From contig JADIMH010000015.1 in the NCBI GenBank assembly GCA_017694885.1, forward strand, positions 62,001 to 126,000: 64,000 bases of DNA, read 5' to 3'. This DNA comes from Candidatus Cryptobacteroides faecipullorum. Lineage in GTDB: Bacteria > Bacteroidota > Bacteroidia > Bacteroidales > UBA932. The notes beneath the pieces are model-generated. The model made no database searches. It was not told the DNA's origin and saw only the letters and a list, made by a program, of their open reading frames with translations. Below are positions 44,635 to 53,560 of the stretch, piece by piece. How positions within the stretch are numbered: the first letter of the stretch is position 1; the number at the start of each line of letters is the position of its first letter. A program made the translations under genes and the position numbers.

Positions 44635-47163
44635 TCATTTGCGGTCTTTGCGTCCGGAGCGTCCCCTTGACCCCTTTGCCGATTTCTTTTTGGATTCCTT
44701 TATTGCCTTACGGACTTTATCCTTGCGGGCCTCCTTGTTTCCCTTTGCCGGCTGAGGATCAGGACAGTCTTTATCCTCCCTGCCTTCCAGACCGGTTTCC
44801 ACGAGTTCATAGTCAAGCAGTTTCTGTTCCAGATTCGTCTTCTTGACCCTTATTTTCACCGGATCGCCGAGGTTGTATACCGTTTTGCCGTGACGTCCGA
44901 CTATCCTGTAGCGGTCCTGATCGAACTCGAAATAGTCGGACTTTATGTCCCGCAGCGCCACCATGCCTTCGATCTTCGTCGGCTCGATTTCCACATACAT
45001 GCCCCACTCCGTGAGCCCTGAGATGTGGCCTTCGAATTCGAATCCCACCTTGTCCTGCATGAATTCAACGAGCTTGTATTTTATGCTGGAGCGTTCGGCT
45101 TCTGCAGCGACGATTTCTCTTTCGGATGCATATTTGCACTGGCCTTCATAATAGTCCTTCTTCTGGGACGGAGCACCGTCAAGATAAAGGGCCAGCAGTC
45201 TGTGGACCATCATGTCCGGGTAGCGTCTGATGGGCGAGGTGAAGTGCGTGTAGTATTTGAACGCCAGGCCGTAGTGGCCGATGTTGTCTGTGCTGTAGCG
45301 GGCCTTGGCCATTGTCCTTAAGGACAGAAGCTCGATGACATCGAATTCCGGACGGTCCTTGGCCTGGGAAAGCAGGCCGTTCAGTTCGCGTGCGATTTCT
45401 TTCCCGTTTTCCGCAGGACCTATCTCATATCCGAAATTGTGGACGAATGAACGCAGATTGTCGAGTTTCATGAGGTTCGGCTCGTCGTGTATACGGTAGA
45501 CGAAAGTCTTGGCCTTCGATTTTTCTGCGGCTTTTGCCGCCTCTTCCTGAGTCATGCAGAGATATCCGAGCGAAGCGGAAGGCGCCGATGATTTCCTGCA
45601 TCCCTTTGCGACGAACTCGGCCACGCTTCTGTTTGCAAGCAGCATAAATTCTTCTATGAGCCAGTTGGCTTCTTTTGTCACTTTCTGGTAGACTCTTATC
45701 GGACGGCCTTTTTCGTCCACTTCGACTTTCATCTCGGGACGTTCGAAGCTTATTGCGCCGGCGGCGAATCTCTTTTTGCGGAGTTTTGCCGCGAGTCCGT
45801 TGAGGATAAGGATGGCTTCCTTGAGGCTGTCAGGGATCAGGCATCCCGTAGTAACGCCTTCTCCCATAGCTGATTCTTCGTGTTTGCCGGCATTTTTTGC
45901 GCGCTCTTCCGCAGCTTCCGGAGAAGCGTTCAGGATAGGGTCCGCTATCGGTCCGTGCCGCCCGTCCGTACCTCCGCGCAGTTCCATCTGCATGGCCTTG
46001 TCTCCGGCGTCTATGACCTGCTGTGCAGTCTCGTATGCAAACCTGTAGTCCGAATTGATTACCGTCCGCCCGAACCACTGTGAAACCACCTTTGCCAGCG
46101 GGGTTATCTCGAACACTGCAGAGAAGCAGAGCTTGGGTTCGTTGGGGCGGAGTGAACAGAGCTTGTTAGAAAGCTTTTCCGGGAGCATCGGCACCGTGCG
46201 GTCGACCAGATATACGGAAGTCCCTCTGTTGCGTGCCTCTTCATCCACCACCGAGCCGGGAGTGACATAATGCGTCACGTCTGCGATATGCACTCCTACT
46301 TCATAGTTCCCGTCATCGAGTTTCCTGAACGACAGGGCATCATCGAAGTCCTTGGCGTCTGCTGGGTCTATGGTAAAGGTCAGGACATCACGGAAATCCC
46401 GCCGCTGCCGTATGTCTTGATCGGTAATCCTGTCAGAAATGTCGTCTGCGGCATTTTCCACCTCGGGTTCGAACCTGTAAGGAAGCGCATATTCGGCCAG
46501 AATCGCATGCATTTCGGTGTCATTTTCACCCGGTTCACCGAGCACGTCTACCAGATGCCCTGTAGGATTGGGGTCTTTCTTGTCCCACTTGTCCACCAAT
46601 GCGGCGACCTTCATGCCCGAGCGGACGGTCATTTCATGCCGTTTCCCGTCTACGGTTTCATACAGGTAGTTTACGGAGAACTGGTCGTAGCCGATGCGTT
46701 TCAGGCTGCCGAGCATATATTCCGGCTTCCGGTCATCAGCCTCCTCGTACTGTCCGCGGCCTTTTTTCTTTCTGGACCTTTCCGGATCAGGGGTCACTAC
46801 CGGGATGATTATATCGTAAGGCATCACCCTGCTTTCCATCAGTACCCATGCCTGGTCTCCCACAATGTGCAGAATGCCGACAAAAGGTTTGCGGGATCGC
46901 TCGAGGATTTCCAGCACTTCGCCTTCTTTCCTCTGCCGGTCGGTCTTTTCCTTCAGCACCGCCACGCGGACAGTATCTCCGTTCAGGGCGCCTCTGGTCC
47001 TCGAAGCCTTTACGAAAATGTCGTCTTCTTCTCCCTCTACGATCACGAAGGCATAGCCTTCTCTGGTCATCTGTATCCTTCCGATGAATTCAGGGTATGT
47101 CTTCTTTACCTTTTTCCTTCCATGACCGCGGTCTCTGCCGCCTTTACGCCTTCTGTCAACCAT
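44635..47163 (-). CDS. rnr: Ribonuclease R
   Basis: 842 residues from ATG 47163. Two N-terminal cold-shock domains, the RNB catalytic domain (TFTIDPADAKDFDDALSFRK with the metal Asp cluster), an S1 domain and a Lys/Arg-rich tail are seen. It degrades structured RNA 3' to 5' in the cytoplasm. Two segments look inserted: a charged stretch of about 50 residues in the second cold-shock domain (after DIIIPVV), and about 58 residues inside RNB (45820-45993) rich in Ala/Glu/Gly. The basic N-terminus RRRKGGRDRGHGRKKVKK may also bind RNA. Confidence 0.93.
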   Translation of the reverse strand: MVDRRRKGGRDRGHGRKKVKKTYPEFIGRIQMTREGYAFVIVEGEEDDIFVKASRTRGALNGDTVRVAVLKEKTDRQRKEGEVLEILERSRKPFVGILHIVGDQAWVLMESRVMPYDIIIPVVTPDPERSRKKKGRGQYEEADDRKPEYMLGSLKRIGYDQFSVNYLYETVDGKRHEMTVRSGMKVAALVDKWDKKDPNPTGHLVDVLGEPGENDTEMHAILAEYALPYRFEPEVENAADDISDRITDQDIRQRRDFRDVLTFTIDPADAKDFDDALSFRKLDDGNYEVGVHIADVTHYVTPGSVVDEEARNRGTSVYLVDRTVPMLPEKLSNKLCSLRPNEPKLCFSAVFEITPLAKVVSQWFGRTVINSDYRFAYETAQQVIDAGDKAMQMELRGGTDGRHGPIADPILNASPEAAEERAKNAGKHEESAMGEGVTTGCLIPDSLKEAILILNGLAAKLRKKRFAAGAISFERPEMKVEVDEKGRPIRVYQKVTKEANWLIEEFMLLANRSVAEFVAKGCRKSSAPSASLGYLCMTQEEAAKAAEKSKAKTFVYRIHDEPNLMKLDNLRSFVHNFGYEIGPAENGKEIARELNGLLSQAKDRPEFDVIELLSLRTMAKARYSTDNIGHYGLAFKYYTHFTSPIRRYPDMMVHRLLALYLDGAPSQKKDYYEGQCKYASEREIVAAEAERSSIKYKLVEFMQDKVGFEFEGHISGLTEWGMYVEIEPTKIEGMVALRDIKSDYFEFDQDRYRIVGRHGKTVYNLGDPVKIRVKKTNLEQKLLDYELVETGLEGREDKDCPDPQPAKGNKEARKDKVRKAIKESKKKSAKGSRGRSGRKDRK

Positions 47164-47203
47164 AATTTTTCGATTTTTCTTTAATCCGAAACGCACAAAT
47201 CAT

Positions 47204-47211
47204 TATCTTTG
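47204..47211 (+). promoter_or_regulatory. -7 box of gpmI
   Basis: TATCTTTG matches TAnnTTTG, 69 bases before the gpmI ATG. Confidence 0.5.
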
Positions 47212-47243
47212 CGGGTGGTTTCGGGATTTTTTCATAGATCCCA

Positions 47244-47251
47244 CAAAAATA
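47244..47251 (-). promoter_or_regulatory. Possible -7 box of rnr
   Basis: The minus strand reads TATTTTTG, 80 bases before the rnr ATG. It faces the gpmI box, so the two transcripts would overlap by some tens of bases at their 5' ends. Confidence 0.4.
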
Positions 47252-47280
47252 GGATAATTGACAAATAAATCCAACATATC

Positions 47281-48798
47281 ATGAATAAGAAAGTACTTCT
47301 AATGATCCTCGACGGATGGGGCGAGGGCAGACACGATTGGACAAACGCCATTTTTACTCAGGGGGCGCCTTATATCGATTCCCTGAGGGCGAAATACCCG
47401 TTCGGACATCTTCTGGCCTGCGGAGAGGCTGTAGGCCTTCCTGACGGACAGATGGGCAATTCCGAAGTAGGCCACCTTAACCTCGGTGCCGGCCGGGTTG
47501 TGTATCAGGATCTTGTAAAGATCAATATGGCATGCCGCAACCACACGCTTCTTGACAATAAAGAGATTAAAGCCGCTTACGACTATGTAAAGCAGTCCGG
47601 CAAACAGCTTCACCTGATGGGCCTGACTTCCACAGGAGGAGTGCACAGCTCATTGGAGCATGTATATGAATTTCTCGCTGTAGCCAAGGAGTACGGCCTG
47701 GAGAAAGTATATGTGCACTGCTTCATGGACGGACGTGATACCGACCCTAAGAGCGGAAAGGGTTTCGTTGAGGCCCTCGAAGCCAAGATGGCCGAGAGCA
47801 CAGGCAAGGTAGCGTCAGTCTGCGGCCGTTATTATGCAATGGACAGGGACAAGAGATGGGAGAGGGTGAAACTCGCCTATGATCTTCTCGTAAAAGGCGA
47901 GGGGACTAAATTCGCTTCAGCGACAGAAGGCATCCAGGCCTCATATGACGAAGGGGTGACGGACGAATTCATCAAGCCTATATGCATTACGGGGGCCGAC
48001 GGCAACCCTGTAGGTACCATTCAGGAAGGAGATGCGGTCATTTTCTACAACTTCCGCAACGACAGGGCAAGGGAGATCACTTCCGTCCTTACGCAGGAAG
48101 ACCTTCCTGACTACGGAATGAAGACCATTCCTCTCTACTACTGCTGCCTTACCCCGTATGATGACAAGTTCACCGGACTCCATATCCTTTTCGACAAGGA
48201 GAATGTCCAGGAGACTCTCGGCGAAGTGGTGGCAAAGGCAGGCAAACGCCAGCTCCGCATTGCGGAAACGGAAAAATATGCCCATGTGACATTCTTCTTC
48301 AACGGAGGCCGCGAGGAACCGTTCGAGAACGAGGACCGTATCCTTGTCAAGTCCCCTAAGGTGGCAACTTACGACCTTCTCCCGGAGATGAGCGCTCCGG
48401 AAGTTACCGAGAAGCTGGTAGAGGCTATCAAGACCGGGAAAGAGGACCTTATCATCCTCAACTTCGCCAACGGCGACATGGTCGGCCATACAGGAGTTTT
48501 CCAGGCTATATGCAGGGCGGTAGCCCGCATCGACCGGTGCGTGAAGGAAGTCGTCGAGGCGGCTATAGAGCAGGACTATGCAATTTTCCTTACGGCAGAC
48601 CACGGCAATGCCGACCATGCATTCAACGAAGACAGTACTCCGAATACGGCGCACTCGTTGAATCCGGTGCAGTTCATCGCCATCAATACCGATGCAACCC
48701 ACGTCAAGGACGGAAAACTGGCTGATGTAGCTCCGACTATCCTCAAGACCATGGGAATCCCTCAGCCTGCAGCAATGACCGGCGAGCCGCTGATATGA
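47281..48798 (+). CDS. gpmI: 2,3-bisphosphoglycerate-independent phosphoglycerate mutase
   Basis: 505 residues, alkaline-phosphatase superfamily. The metal Asp ([10 protein letters not shown]), the phosphoserine nucleophile ([14 protein letters not shown]) and the metal-binding TADHGNADH are intact. It interconverts 3- and 2-phosphoglycerate in glycolysis, with manganese and without a bisphosphoglycerate cofactor. It is a single-gene unit followed by a classic terminator. Confidence 0.96.
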   Translation: MNKKVLLMILDGWGEGRHDWTNAIFTQGAPYIDSLRAKYPFGHLLACGEAVGLPDGQMGNSEVGHLNLGAGRVVYQDLVKINMACRNHTLLDNKEIKAAYDYVKQSGKQLHLMGLTSTGGVHSSLEHVYEFLAVAKEYGLEKVYVHCFMDGRDTDPKSGKGFVEALEAKMAESTGKVASVCGRYYAMDRDKRWERVKLAYDLLVKGEGTKFASATEGIQASYDEGVTDEFIKPICITGADGNPVGTIQEGDAVIFYNFRNDRAREITSVLTQEDLPDYGMKTIPLYYCCLTPYDDKFTGLHILFDKENVQETLGEVVAKAGKRQLRIAETEKYAHVTFFFNGGREEPFENEDRILVKSPKVATYDLLPEMSAPEVTEKLVEAIKTGKEDLIILNFANGDMVGHTGVFQAICRAVARIDRCVKEVVEAAIEQDYAIFLTADHGNADHAFNEDSTPNTAHSLNPVQFIAINTDATHVKDGKLADVAPTILKTMGIPQPAAMTGEPLI

Positions 48799-48823
48799 TC
48801 ATATAAATGATATGAATTGAATT

Positions 48824-48852
48824 CGGCCGGATAATTTCCGGCCGTTTTTTTT
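48824..48852 (+). terminator. Intrinsic terminator of gpmI
   Basis: A perfect 8-base stem (CGGCCGGA 48824-48831 with 48837-48844) and 5-base loop are followed by eight T residues. Confidence 0.9.
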
Positions 48853-48889
48853 GTTTCATGCCGTACCGGTTATCGGATACGGAAAAAGA

Positions 48890-48923
48890 TTAAAGGTGGA
48901 GGAACCTTTCCTGCCACCTTTAA
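48890..48923 (-). terminator. Terminator of the GH92 gene
   Basis: Ten-base perfect arms (48890-48899 with 48914-48923) enclose an inner AGGAA/TTCCT pairing with one bulged base. On the minus strand a T-rich stretch (ATCTTTTT) follows. It lies 8 bases past the GH92 stop. Confidence 0.7.
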
Positions 48924-48931
48924 CCGGGAAA

Positions 48932-51091
48932 TTATTTTGTGTCTATTTGTAAGGTTTTTCCTTCCGCAATATCTTCATGCCGGACGAACCAGCCTTTGAG
49001 CCGGCGCCCTCCGCATTCAAGTCCTGTTATCTCTTCGCCGTTGCCTGTCTTTTTGATTGTGAAGGTCTTCCCGTTTCCGAGGGTGAATTTCACTTCATCG
49101 AAAAGCGGTACCGTCACTATGTATTCGGGATCGGCAGGCGAGTAGGTATACAGTCCTATGGCGTTCAATACATACCAGGATGTCATTTCTCCGGCATCGT
49201 CCATGCCGGCAAGTGCCAGACGCTCGGCTCCCATGTCGTAGAATCTGTCCATTATGGTGTTGAGGATTGCCTGTGCCTTAGGCTGTTTCCCTACGAAGTA
49301 GTACATGTACGGGATACTGTGTCCCGGCTGGTTTCCATGACAGTAATTGCCGATGAAAGCCGTAAGGTTTTCCACCTCATAGCCTCTCCATGGTTCCGTA
49401 AACAGCGAGTCGAGTTTGTTCTCGACAGTCTTCTTGTCAGGATAAAGCCCGAGCACTCCCTTGATGTCGTGAGGCGGATAGAAAAGGTTGTTCCATGCGT
49501 TGGATTCCCTATACATGTACTGGAAATACGGATAATAAGGATCAAACTGCTCTATCCAGTTTCCGTCAGCTGTTCGGCCTCTGTAGAATCCTGTAGACGG
49601 GTCGAATACATTCTTGTAGTTCTGAGAATGGTCCATCAGCAGCCTGTAGTTTTCCAGGTCTCCGAGGACTTTGGCTATGAGGGCCGTGGCATAGTCGTCG
49701 TACGAGTACTCGAGAGTTTTTGTTACGGCTCCCTTGTATTCGTCATAGAACGGGACATCCGTAGTATCCTTCTCCGCAATCCAGCCCTGCGCCAGATATT
49801 CGTCCATATAACGTCTTCCTCCCGGTCCCGGTACTGTCGCGTTGCGCAGCAGCAGTCTGTAGGCCCGTTCAAGGTCGAATCCGTGAATTCCCCGAAGCCA
49901 TGTACCTGCTATGAAAGCGGAAGCGTGGTCTCCATGGAAGAAGGTCGGCATGTAGCCTGATCCTTTTTCTCCCATGTCAGTGACGGAGGAAGCGACATCC
50001 GCTGCCACTTGCGGTTCCAGCATTCCGAGAAGAATAAGCTTGTTGCGGTAATCGTCCCAGAAAGAAGGCAATGTATAGTAATTGTAATCAGCCTTCGTTA
50101 CATTTCCGGTGACATCGGTATATTCTCCGTTTACATCGCTTCTGAGGCAAGGCCACAGGAATGCCCTGTAAAGGCATGAGTAGAAGATCCGTTTTTGACG
50201 TTCCGTACCCCCGCTGACCTGAATCCTGGACAGGAGAGAATTCCATGTACTGTCAGCTTCTTCCCTGACTGTCGTGAAATCCTTTCCCTGCATTTCAGTT
50301 TCAAGGTTCATTCTGGCATTTTCAATGCTGACGAAAGAGAATCCTATCTTAAGTTCAAGAGGTTCTGCGCCTTTGCTGTCTTTGAATGAAACTATGGAGA
50401 CGGTATGGCTGTTCTTTCCTTTTTGTCCGGCGATCTGTCCTATATTGTCTATCCCATAGTTGGATACGGCATAAAAATAGATTTTCCCTTCTCCGTTCTG
50501 ATATCCGGAAAAACTGTTGGGACCTTCCTTTCTGATAGCCCACTCCGTCACCCTGTTGTTGTTCCTGGTCATGTCGGCCAGAAGTTTCTTTTCATCTTCC
50601 GGGCAGAAAGTGTATTTATGGTAGGCGCATCTTGGAGTGGCTGTAAGTTCTGCGTTTACTCCGTATCTGTCCAGATATACCTGATAATAGCCGGGATGCG
50701 CGCTTTCATTTTCGTGACTGAAATGTGACGCGAAGTCAACCGGGTCGATATTTCCCGTAACAGGCAGGACAGGAAAGTGAAGCAGGTTCCAGTGTCCTTT
50801 GTTGGTATGGCTGAATCCGCATATGGTACTGTCCTCGTATTGGTAACCTGCTCCGCTACGGTACATTGTCACCGGACTTGCCTGTATCATTGCGTTTGGA
50901 AGTGAGGCTCCAGGGAAGACTTCGGCTCCCCATGTCCTGGTTTTCCGGTGCCTTTCGTAACCGAGATCTTCTTTTTCCCATAATGTAGCTGTCCCGAGGA
51001 ACGGATTCACGAGGTCCGTGATATCCTGGGCGAATGATACTGCCGAAAGCAATATTGCCGACAACAGCGTAAGCGGTAGTCTGGTTTTCAT
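48932..51091 (-). CDS. Secreted GH92 alpha-mannosidase family protein with altered catalytic acid
   Basis: 719 residues with a signal peptide (cleaved after SFA-Q) and the GH92 two-domain plan: N-terminal beta-sandwich (LVNPFLGTATLWEKEDLGYE) and C-terminal helical barrel (LPSFWDDYRNKLILLG, FFHGDHASAFIAGTW). The acidic pair GMDDAGEMTSWYVLNAIGLY is present. The usual HGNEPSHH-type motif with the general-acid Glu reads HGNQPGHSIPYMYYFVG, so Gln 588 (codon 49330-49328) replaces Glu. As known for one phosphomannose-cleaving GH92 enzyme, this may mean action on mannose-phosphate linkages. No SusC/SusD genes are nearby. Confidence 0.9.
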   Translation of the reverse strand: MKTRLPLTLLSAILLSAVSFAQDITDLVNPFLGTATLWEKEDLGYERHRKTRTWGAEVFPGASLPNAMIQASPVTMYRSGAGYQYEDSTICGFSHTNKGHWNLLHFPVLPVTGNIDPVDFASHFSHENESAHPGYYQVYLDRYGVNAELTATPRCAYHKYTFCPEDEKKLLADMTRNNNRVTEWAIRKEGPNSFSGYQNGEGKIYFYAVSNYGIDNIGQIAGQKGKNSHTVSIVSFKDSKGAEPLELKIGFSFVSIENARMNLETEMQGKDFTTVREEADSTWNSLLSRIQVSGGTERQKRIFYSCLYRAFLWPCLRSDVNGEYTDVTGNVTKADYNYYTLPSFWDDYRNKLILLGMLEPQVAADVASSVTDMGEKGSGYMPTFFHGDHASAFIAGTWLRGIHGFDLERAYRLLLRNATVPGPGGRRYMDEYLAQGWIAEKDTTDVPFYDEYKGAVTKTLEYSYDDYATALIAKVLGDLENYRLLMDHSQNYKNVFDPSTGFYRGRTADGNWIEQFDPYYPYFQYMYRESNAWNNLFYPPHDIKGVLGLYPDKKTVENKLDSLFTEPWRGYEVENLTAFIGNYCHGNQPGHSIPYMYYFVGKQPKAQAILNTIMDRFYDMGAERLALAGMDDAGEMTSWYVLNAIGLYTYSPADPEYIVTVPLFDEVKFTLGNGKTFTIKKTGNGEEITGLECGGRRLKGWFVRHEDIAEGKTLQIDTK

Positions 51092-51109
51092 ATGCGGTCG
51101 TTTTTCTTA

Positions 51110-51117
51110 CAAAAATA
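51110..51117 (-). promoter_or_regulatory. -7 box of the GH92 gene
   Basis: The minus strand reads TATTTTTG, an exact match to TAnnTTTG, 19 bases before the GH92 ATG. Confidence 0.5.
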
Positions 51118-51157
51118 GGCTGACCGGAATGAATTCAGAGTACGCTTTTGTGTAAAA

Positions 51158-52006
51158 TTAGTCCGTTTCGGCGGTTTTACGCCTTATATTGTCATTATAG
51201 AGTTTGAATGTGACATGAAAGGACAGTACCGGGGAGATGAATACCGAACGGTTCTCGACAGATTTGCCCCAAAGCGGGATGAGTATCGTCGAGGCATTGC
51301 CTGATACCCAGCCGTCGGTATGCCGGGCTGTTCTGCCGACGAATATCGGGAATCCGAGTTCGACTCTGAATCCGACTCTCCTTTTCGGTATGGGGCGTCC
51401 GAGACCTACTCCCAGGTACAGGCCGAAGTTCGGCCTGTGCAGTGAACTTTCCACCTTGGAATCATTGCCCAGGATGTATTCTCCGTAGTCGTTTATTATA
51501 TGTACGTCATTGATTTCGGCATCGGACAGCCCGAACTCTTTCAGGAGATCCGTGTCATACTCTTCCGTTGACCATAAGAATTTCGAATTCTGGAACAGTA
51601 TGCCTCCCGATACGTAGAATACGGATCTGCCTTCATTGCCCGGGACCCAGTCTGCGGTCAGCCTGACTATATGTGAATTAAGTGCGGTCCGGGTATCAGG
51701 GGCCGGCATTTCTATTATTTTGTGTCCGGGAAGGACCGCCAATGGAAAACCGGTTTCCGACATCGGTGTCCGGACAAATACGGGGAGGGCCGTATAGGAG
51801 AGTTTCAGATAGAAGTTCTTGTGCACGGGTGTCGCAGCCGATATTCCAGCTCCCCAAGTACTTATGTCTAAAGACAAAGCGGCATTGCTGAACGGTGTGC
51901 GCACGGGAATGCTGTCCCTTTTTGTCTTTGCGGTCAGTGTCATGCATAAACTGACAGACAGGACAGTTGCCGCCACGCATGACATTATGAATTTTCCTAT
52001 GCTCAT
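51158..52006 (-). CDS. Secreted protein, probable outer-membrane beta-barrel
   Basis: 282 residues with a signal peptide (CVAATVLSVSLCMTLTA). The mature part has amphipathic strand-like blocks with conserved-looking turns (FYLKLSYTALPVFV, FGLYLGVGLGRPIPKRRVGF, VELGFPIFVGR, LSFHVTFKLYND), which suggests an 8-10 strand outer-membrane barrel. I recognise no named family. It starts 7 bases after the small lipoprotein gene upstream, so the two form an operon. The following gene on the strand is the GH92 enzyme, which has its own promoter box. Confidence 0.65.
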   Translation of the reverse strand: MSIGKFIMSCVAATVLSVSLCMTLTAKTKRDSIPVRTPFSNAALSLDISTWGAGISAATPVHKNFYLKLSYTALPVFVRTPMSETGFPLAVLPGHKIIEMPAPDTRTALNSHIVRLTADWVPGNEGRSVFYVSGGILFQNSKFLWSTEEYDTDLLKEFGLSDAEINDVHIINDYGEYILGNDSKVESSLHRPNFGLYLGVGLGRPIPKRRVGFRVELGFPIFVGRTARHTDGWVSGNASTILIPLWGKSVENRSVFISPVLSFHVTFKLYNDNIRRKTAETD

Positions 52007-52013
52007 TTTTCTG

Positions 52014-52559
52014 TTACAGAGATTTGAAATACACGCTGAAGAATCCGTTTTTCATTTTTATCAGTCCGCTTCCGGTCTGTTCTCCGTCATGTCCGTATAC
52101 GGGAATCCGGAAATCGGCATTGAATATCCCGGCGGCATAATTGCCGTGCATTATTATGATTTTCAGATCCCCGCTTTCCGGTTCCGCCGAGTGGACGGAG
52201 CCGTTGTCATCAGTATAGCGGATCAGTATGCCGAATGAATTTCCAGTGCCGCCGCATGTGAAGGTCTGTCCTTCCGAAAGCGGATCCGAACCTGTGATTT
52301 CCAAAGAGATGCCGGAGCACTGCTTGAGTGCGCTTTCATTTTCGCACCTTACATATGAATCCAGACTTAACGTGTTTCCGTTGATCCTGCTTTCCGTGAA
52401 ATCTTCCGGTCCGGCGCAGTACAGTCCGGAGATGCCAGTGTCTGGATCCTGGAGTGTGAACTCAATGGCGATTCCATTACCGTATGCTTCGTTTTTCTTG
52501 CATTCCGACATGGAGCACAACAGTATGAAGCAGGTGAGAACCAGAAAGAATTTTTGCAT
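52014..52559 (-). CDS. Small lipoprotein of unknown function
   Basis: 181 residues from ATG 52559 (MQKFFLVLTCFILLCSMSEC; the lipidated Cys is probably residue 20). The mature domain is beta-rich (AIEFTLQDPDTGISGLYCAG, FGILIRYTDDNGSVHS) and ends KNGFFSVYFKSL. I recognise no family. An in-frame ATG at 52604 would put a polar stretch before the signal and was not used. It is the first gene of a two-gene unit and lies just past the tRNA-Pro terminator. Confidence 0.65.
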   Translation of the reverse strand: MQKFFLVLTCFILLCSMSECKKNEAYGNGIAIEFTLQDPDTGISGLYCAGPEDFTESRINGNTLSLDSYVRCENESALKQCSGISLEITGSDPLSEGQTFTCGGTGNSFGILIRYTDDNGSVHSAEPESGDLKIIIMHGNYAAGIFNADFRIPVYGHDGEQTGSGLIKMKNGFFSVYFKSL

Positions 52560-52595
52560 AAATGAAATGGTAATATCGGTTATAATAAATGCTGA

Positions 52596-52630
52596 AAAAG
52601 GCAATTAACCCTATATGTTAATTGCCTTTT
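52596..52630 (-). terminator. Terminator of tRNA-Pro
   Basis: Perfect 14-base arms (52596-52609 with 52617-52630) and a 7-base loop begin 4 bases after the tRNA 3' end. On the minus strand the second arm runs into TTTTTC. Confidence 0.85.
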
Positions 52631-52634
52631 CAAG

Positions 52635-52708
52635 TCGGGGTACTGTGACTCGAACACAGGACCCTCTGGTCCCAAACCAGATGCGCTAGCCAACTGCGCC
52701 ACACCCCG
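52635..52708 (-). tRNA. tRNA-Pro (anticodon UGG)
   Basis: A 74-base tRNA including the discriminator base. The acceptor stem CGGGGTG pairs with TACCCCG, the anticodon arm is TCTGG-TTTGGGA-CCAGA (anticodon UGG), and the T arm contains GTTCGAGTC. The 3' CCA is not encoded. A full promoter and a terminator bracket it. Confidence 0.95.
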
Positions 52709-52738
52709 AATATTTACCTCTTCTTTTGAATTGGACTG

Positions 52739-52769
52739 CAAAGATATTGCATTTTTCTGAAATGACAAA
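52739..52769 (-). promoter_or_regulatory. tRNA-Pro promoter
   Basis: The minus strand reads TTTG (52769-52766), a 19-base spacer and TATCTTTG (52746-52739), both exact matches to the Bacteroidota consensus. Confidence 0.75.
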
Positions 52770-52818
52770 ATTTTTAATATTTTTTTTGACATTATTTTTA
52801 TCGGATACATTAAAACGT

Positions 52819-52826
52819 TACCTTTG
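52819..52826 (+). promoter_or_regulatory. -7 box of the lolD-like gene
   Basis: TACCTTTG matches TAnnTTTG, 28 bases before the ATG. An unusually clear AGGAG ribosome site follows at 52841-52845. Confidence 0.5.
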
Positions 52827-52853
52827 GCACTTTAAAGAACAGGAGCGGTACAA

Positions 52854-53540
52854 ATGATAGATGCGACAGGAATAGTAAAATCTTTCGGGAAGTTACGGGT
52901 ACTTAAAGGTATTGATTTCCATGCCGGAAAGTCTGAAGTCATATCTATAATGGGAGCATCCGGGGCCGGGAAGTCCACATTGCTTCAGATTCTCGGAACG
53001 CTTTCTTCTCCGGACAGCGGAACTTTATCGATAGACGGAATAGATGTCCTGGGGCTGGGCCAGAAGGTCCTTGCCGAGTTCAGAAACAGGAAAATAGGTT
53101 TTGTTTTCCAGTTCCATCATCTGCTTCCGGAGTTCACATCGCTCGAGAATGTGATGATTCCGGCGCTTATAGCAGGCCGTACTGAAAAGGATTCGAGAGA
53201 TGCCGCTCTTTCCCTGCTGTCCGACCTCGGTCTTGAGGAACGGACAGGGCATAAGCCATCGGAACTTTCCGGAGGCGAGCAGCAGAGGGTTGCAATAGCC
53301 CGGGCTTTGGTGAACAATCCTTCAGTGCTTTTTGCAGACGAGCCTTCCGGTAACCTTGACAGCCGTACCAAGGAAGAACTGCACAGGCTGTTCTTTTCGC
53401 TTAGGGACAAGTACGGGCAGACGATAGTCATCGTTACCCATGATCCGTCTCTGGCCGGGATGTGTGACAGGACACTTTATATGAAAGACGGGCTGTTTAT
53501 GGACAGTGATGACATAGTAATGTCCGGGTCCCGGAAGTAA
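52854..53540 (+). CDS. lolD: ABC transporter ATP-binding protein, LolD-like
   Basis: 228 residues, a complete ABC ATPase: Walker [11 protein letters not shown]-loop [13 protein letters not shown], signature [15 protein letters not shown], Walker [14 protein letters not shown], and switch His in VIVTHDP. The [21 protein letters not shown] stretch (first 20 residues) is typical of LolD/MacB-type ATPases, which extract lipoproteins or drive mechanotransmission. No membrane partner is encoded next to it; LolC/E would have to be elsewhere. It is followed 20 bases later by trmN6. Confidence 0.85.
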   Translation: MIDATGIVKSFGKLRVLKGIDFHAGKSEVISIMGASGAGKSTLLQILGTLSSPDSGTLSIDGIDVLGLGQKVLAEFRNRKIGFVFQFHHLLPEFTSLENVMIPALIAGRTEKDSRDAALSLLSDLGLEERTGHKPSELSGGEQQRVAIARALVNNPSVLFADEPSGNLDSRTKEELHRLFFSLRDKYGQTIVIVTHDPSLAGMCDRTLYMKDGLFMDSDDIVMSGSRK

Positions 53541-53560
53541 CCGTTATATGAGCTTCCGGT

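Noticed and set aside
46270..47184. A 304-codon plus-strand open frame opposite rnr
   Set aside because: It is antisense to the cold-shock domains of RNase R and has no start signal or family match.
52854..53540. Complete ABC exporter or Lol system
   Set aside because: Only the ATPase is present; the next gene is a tRNA methyltransferase, so no transporter complex can be claimed here.
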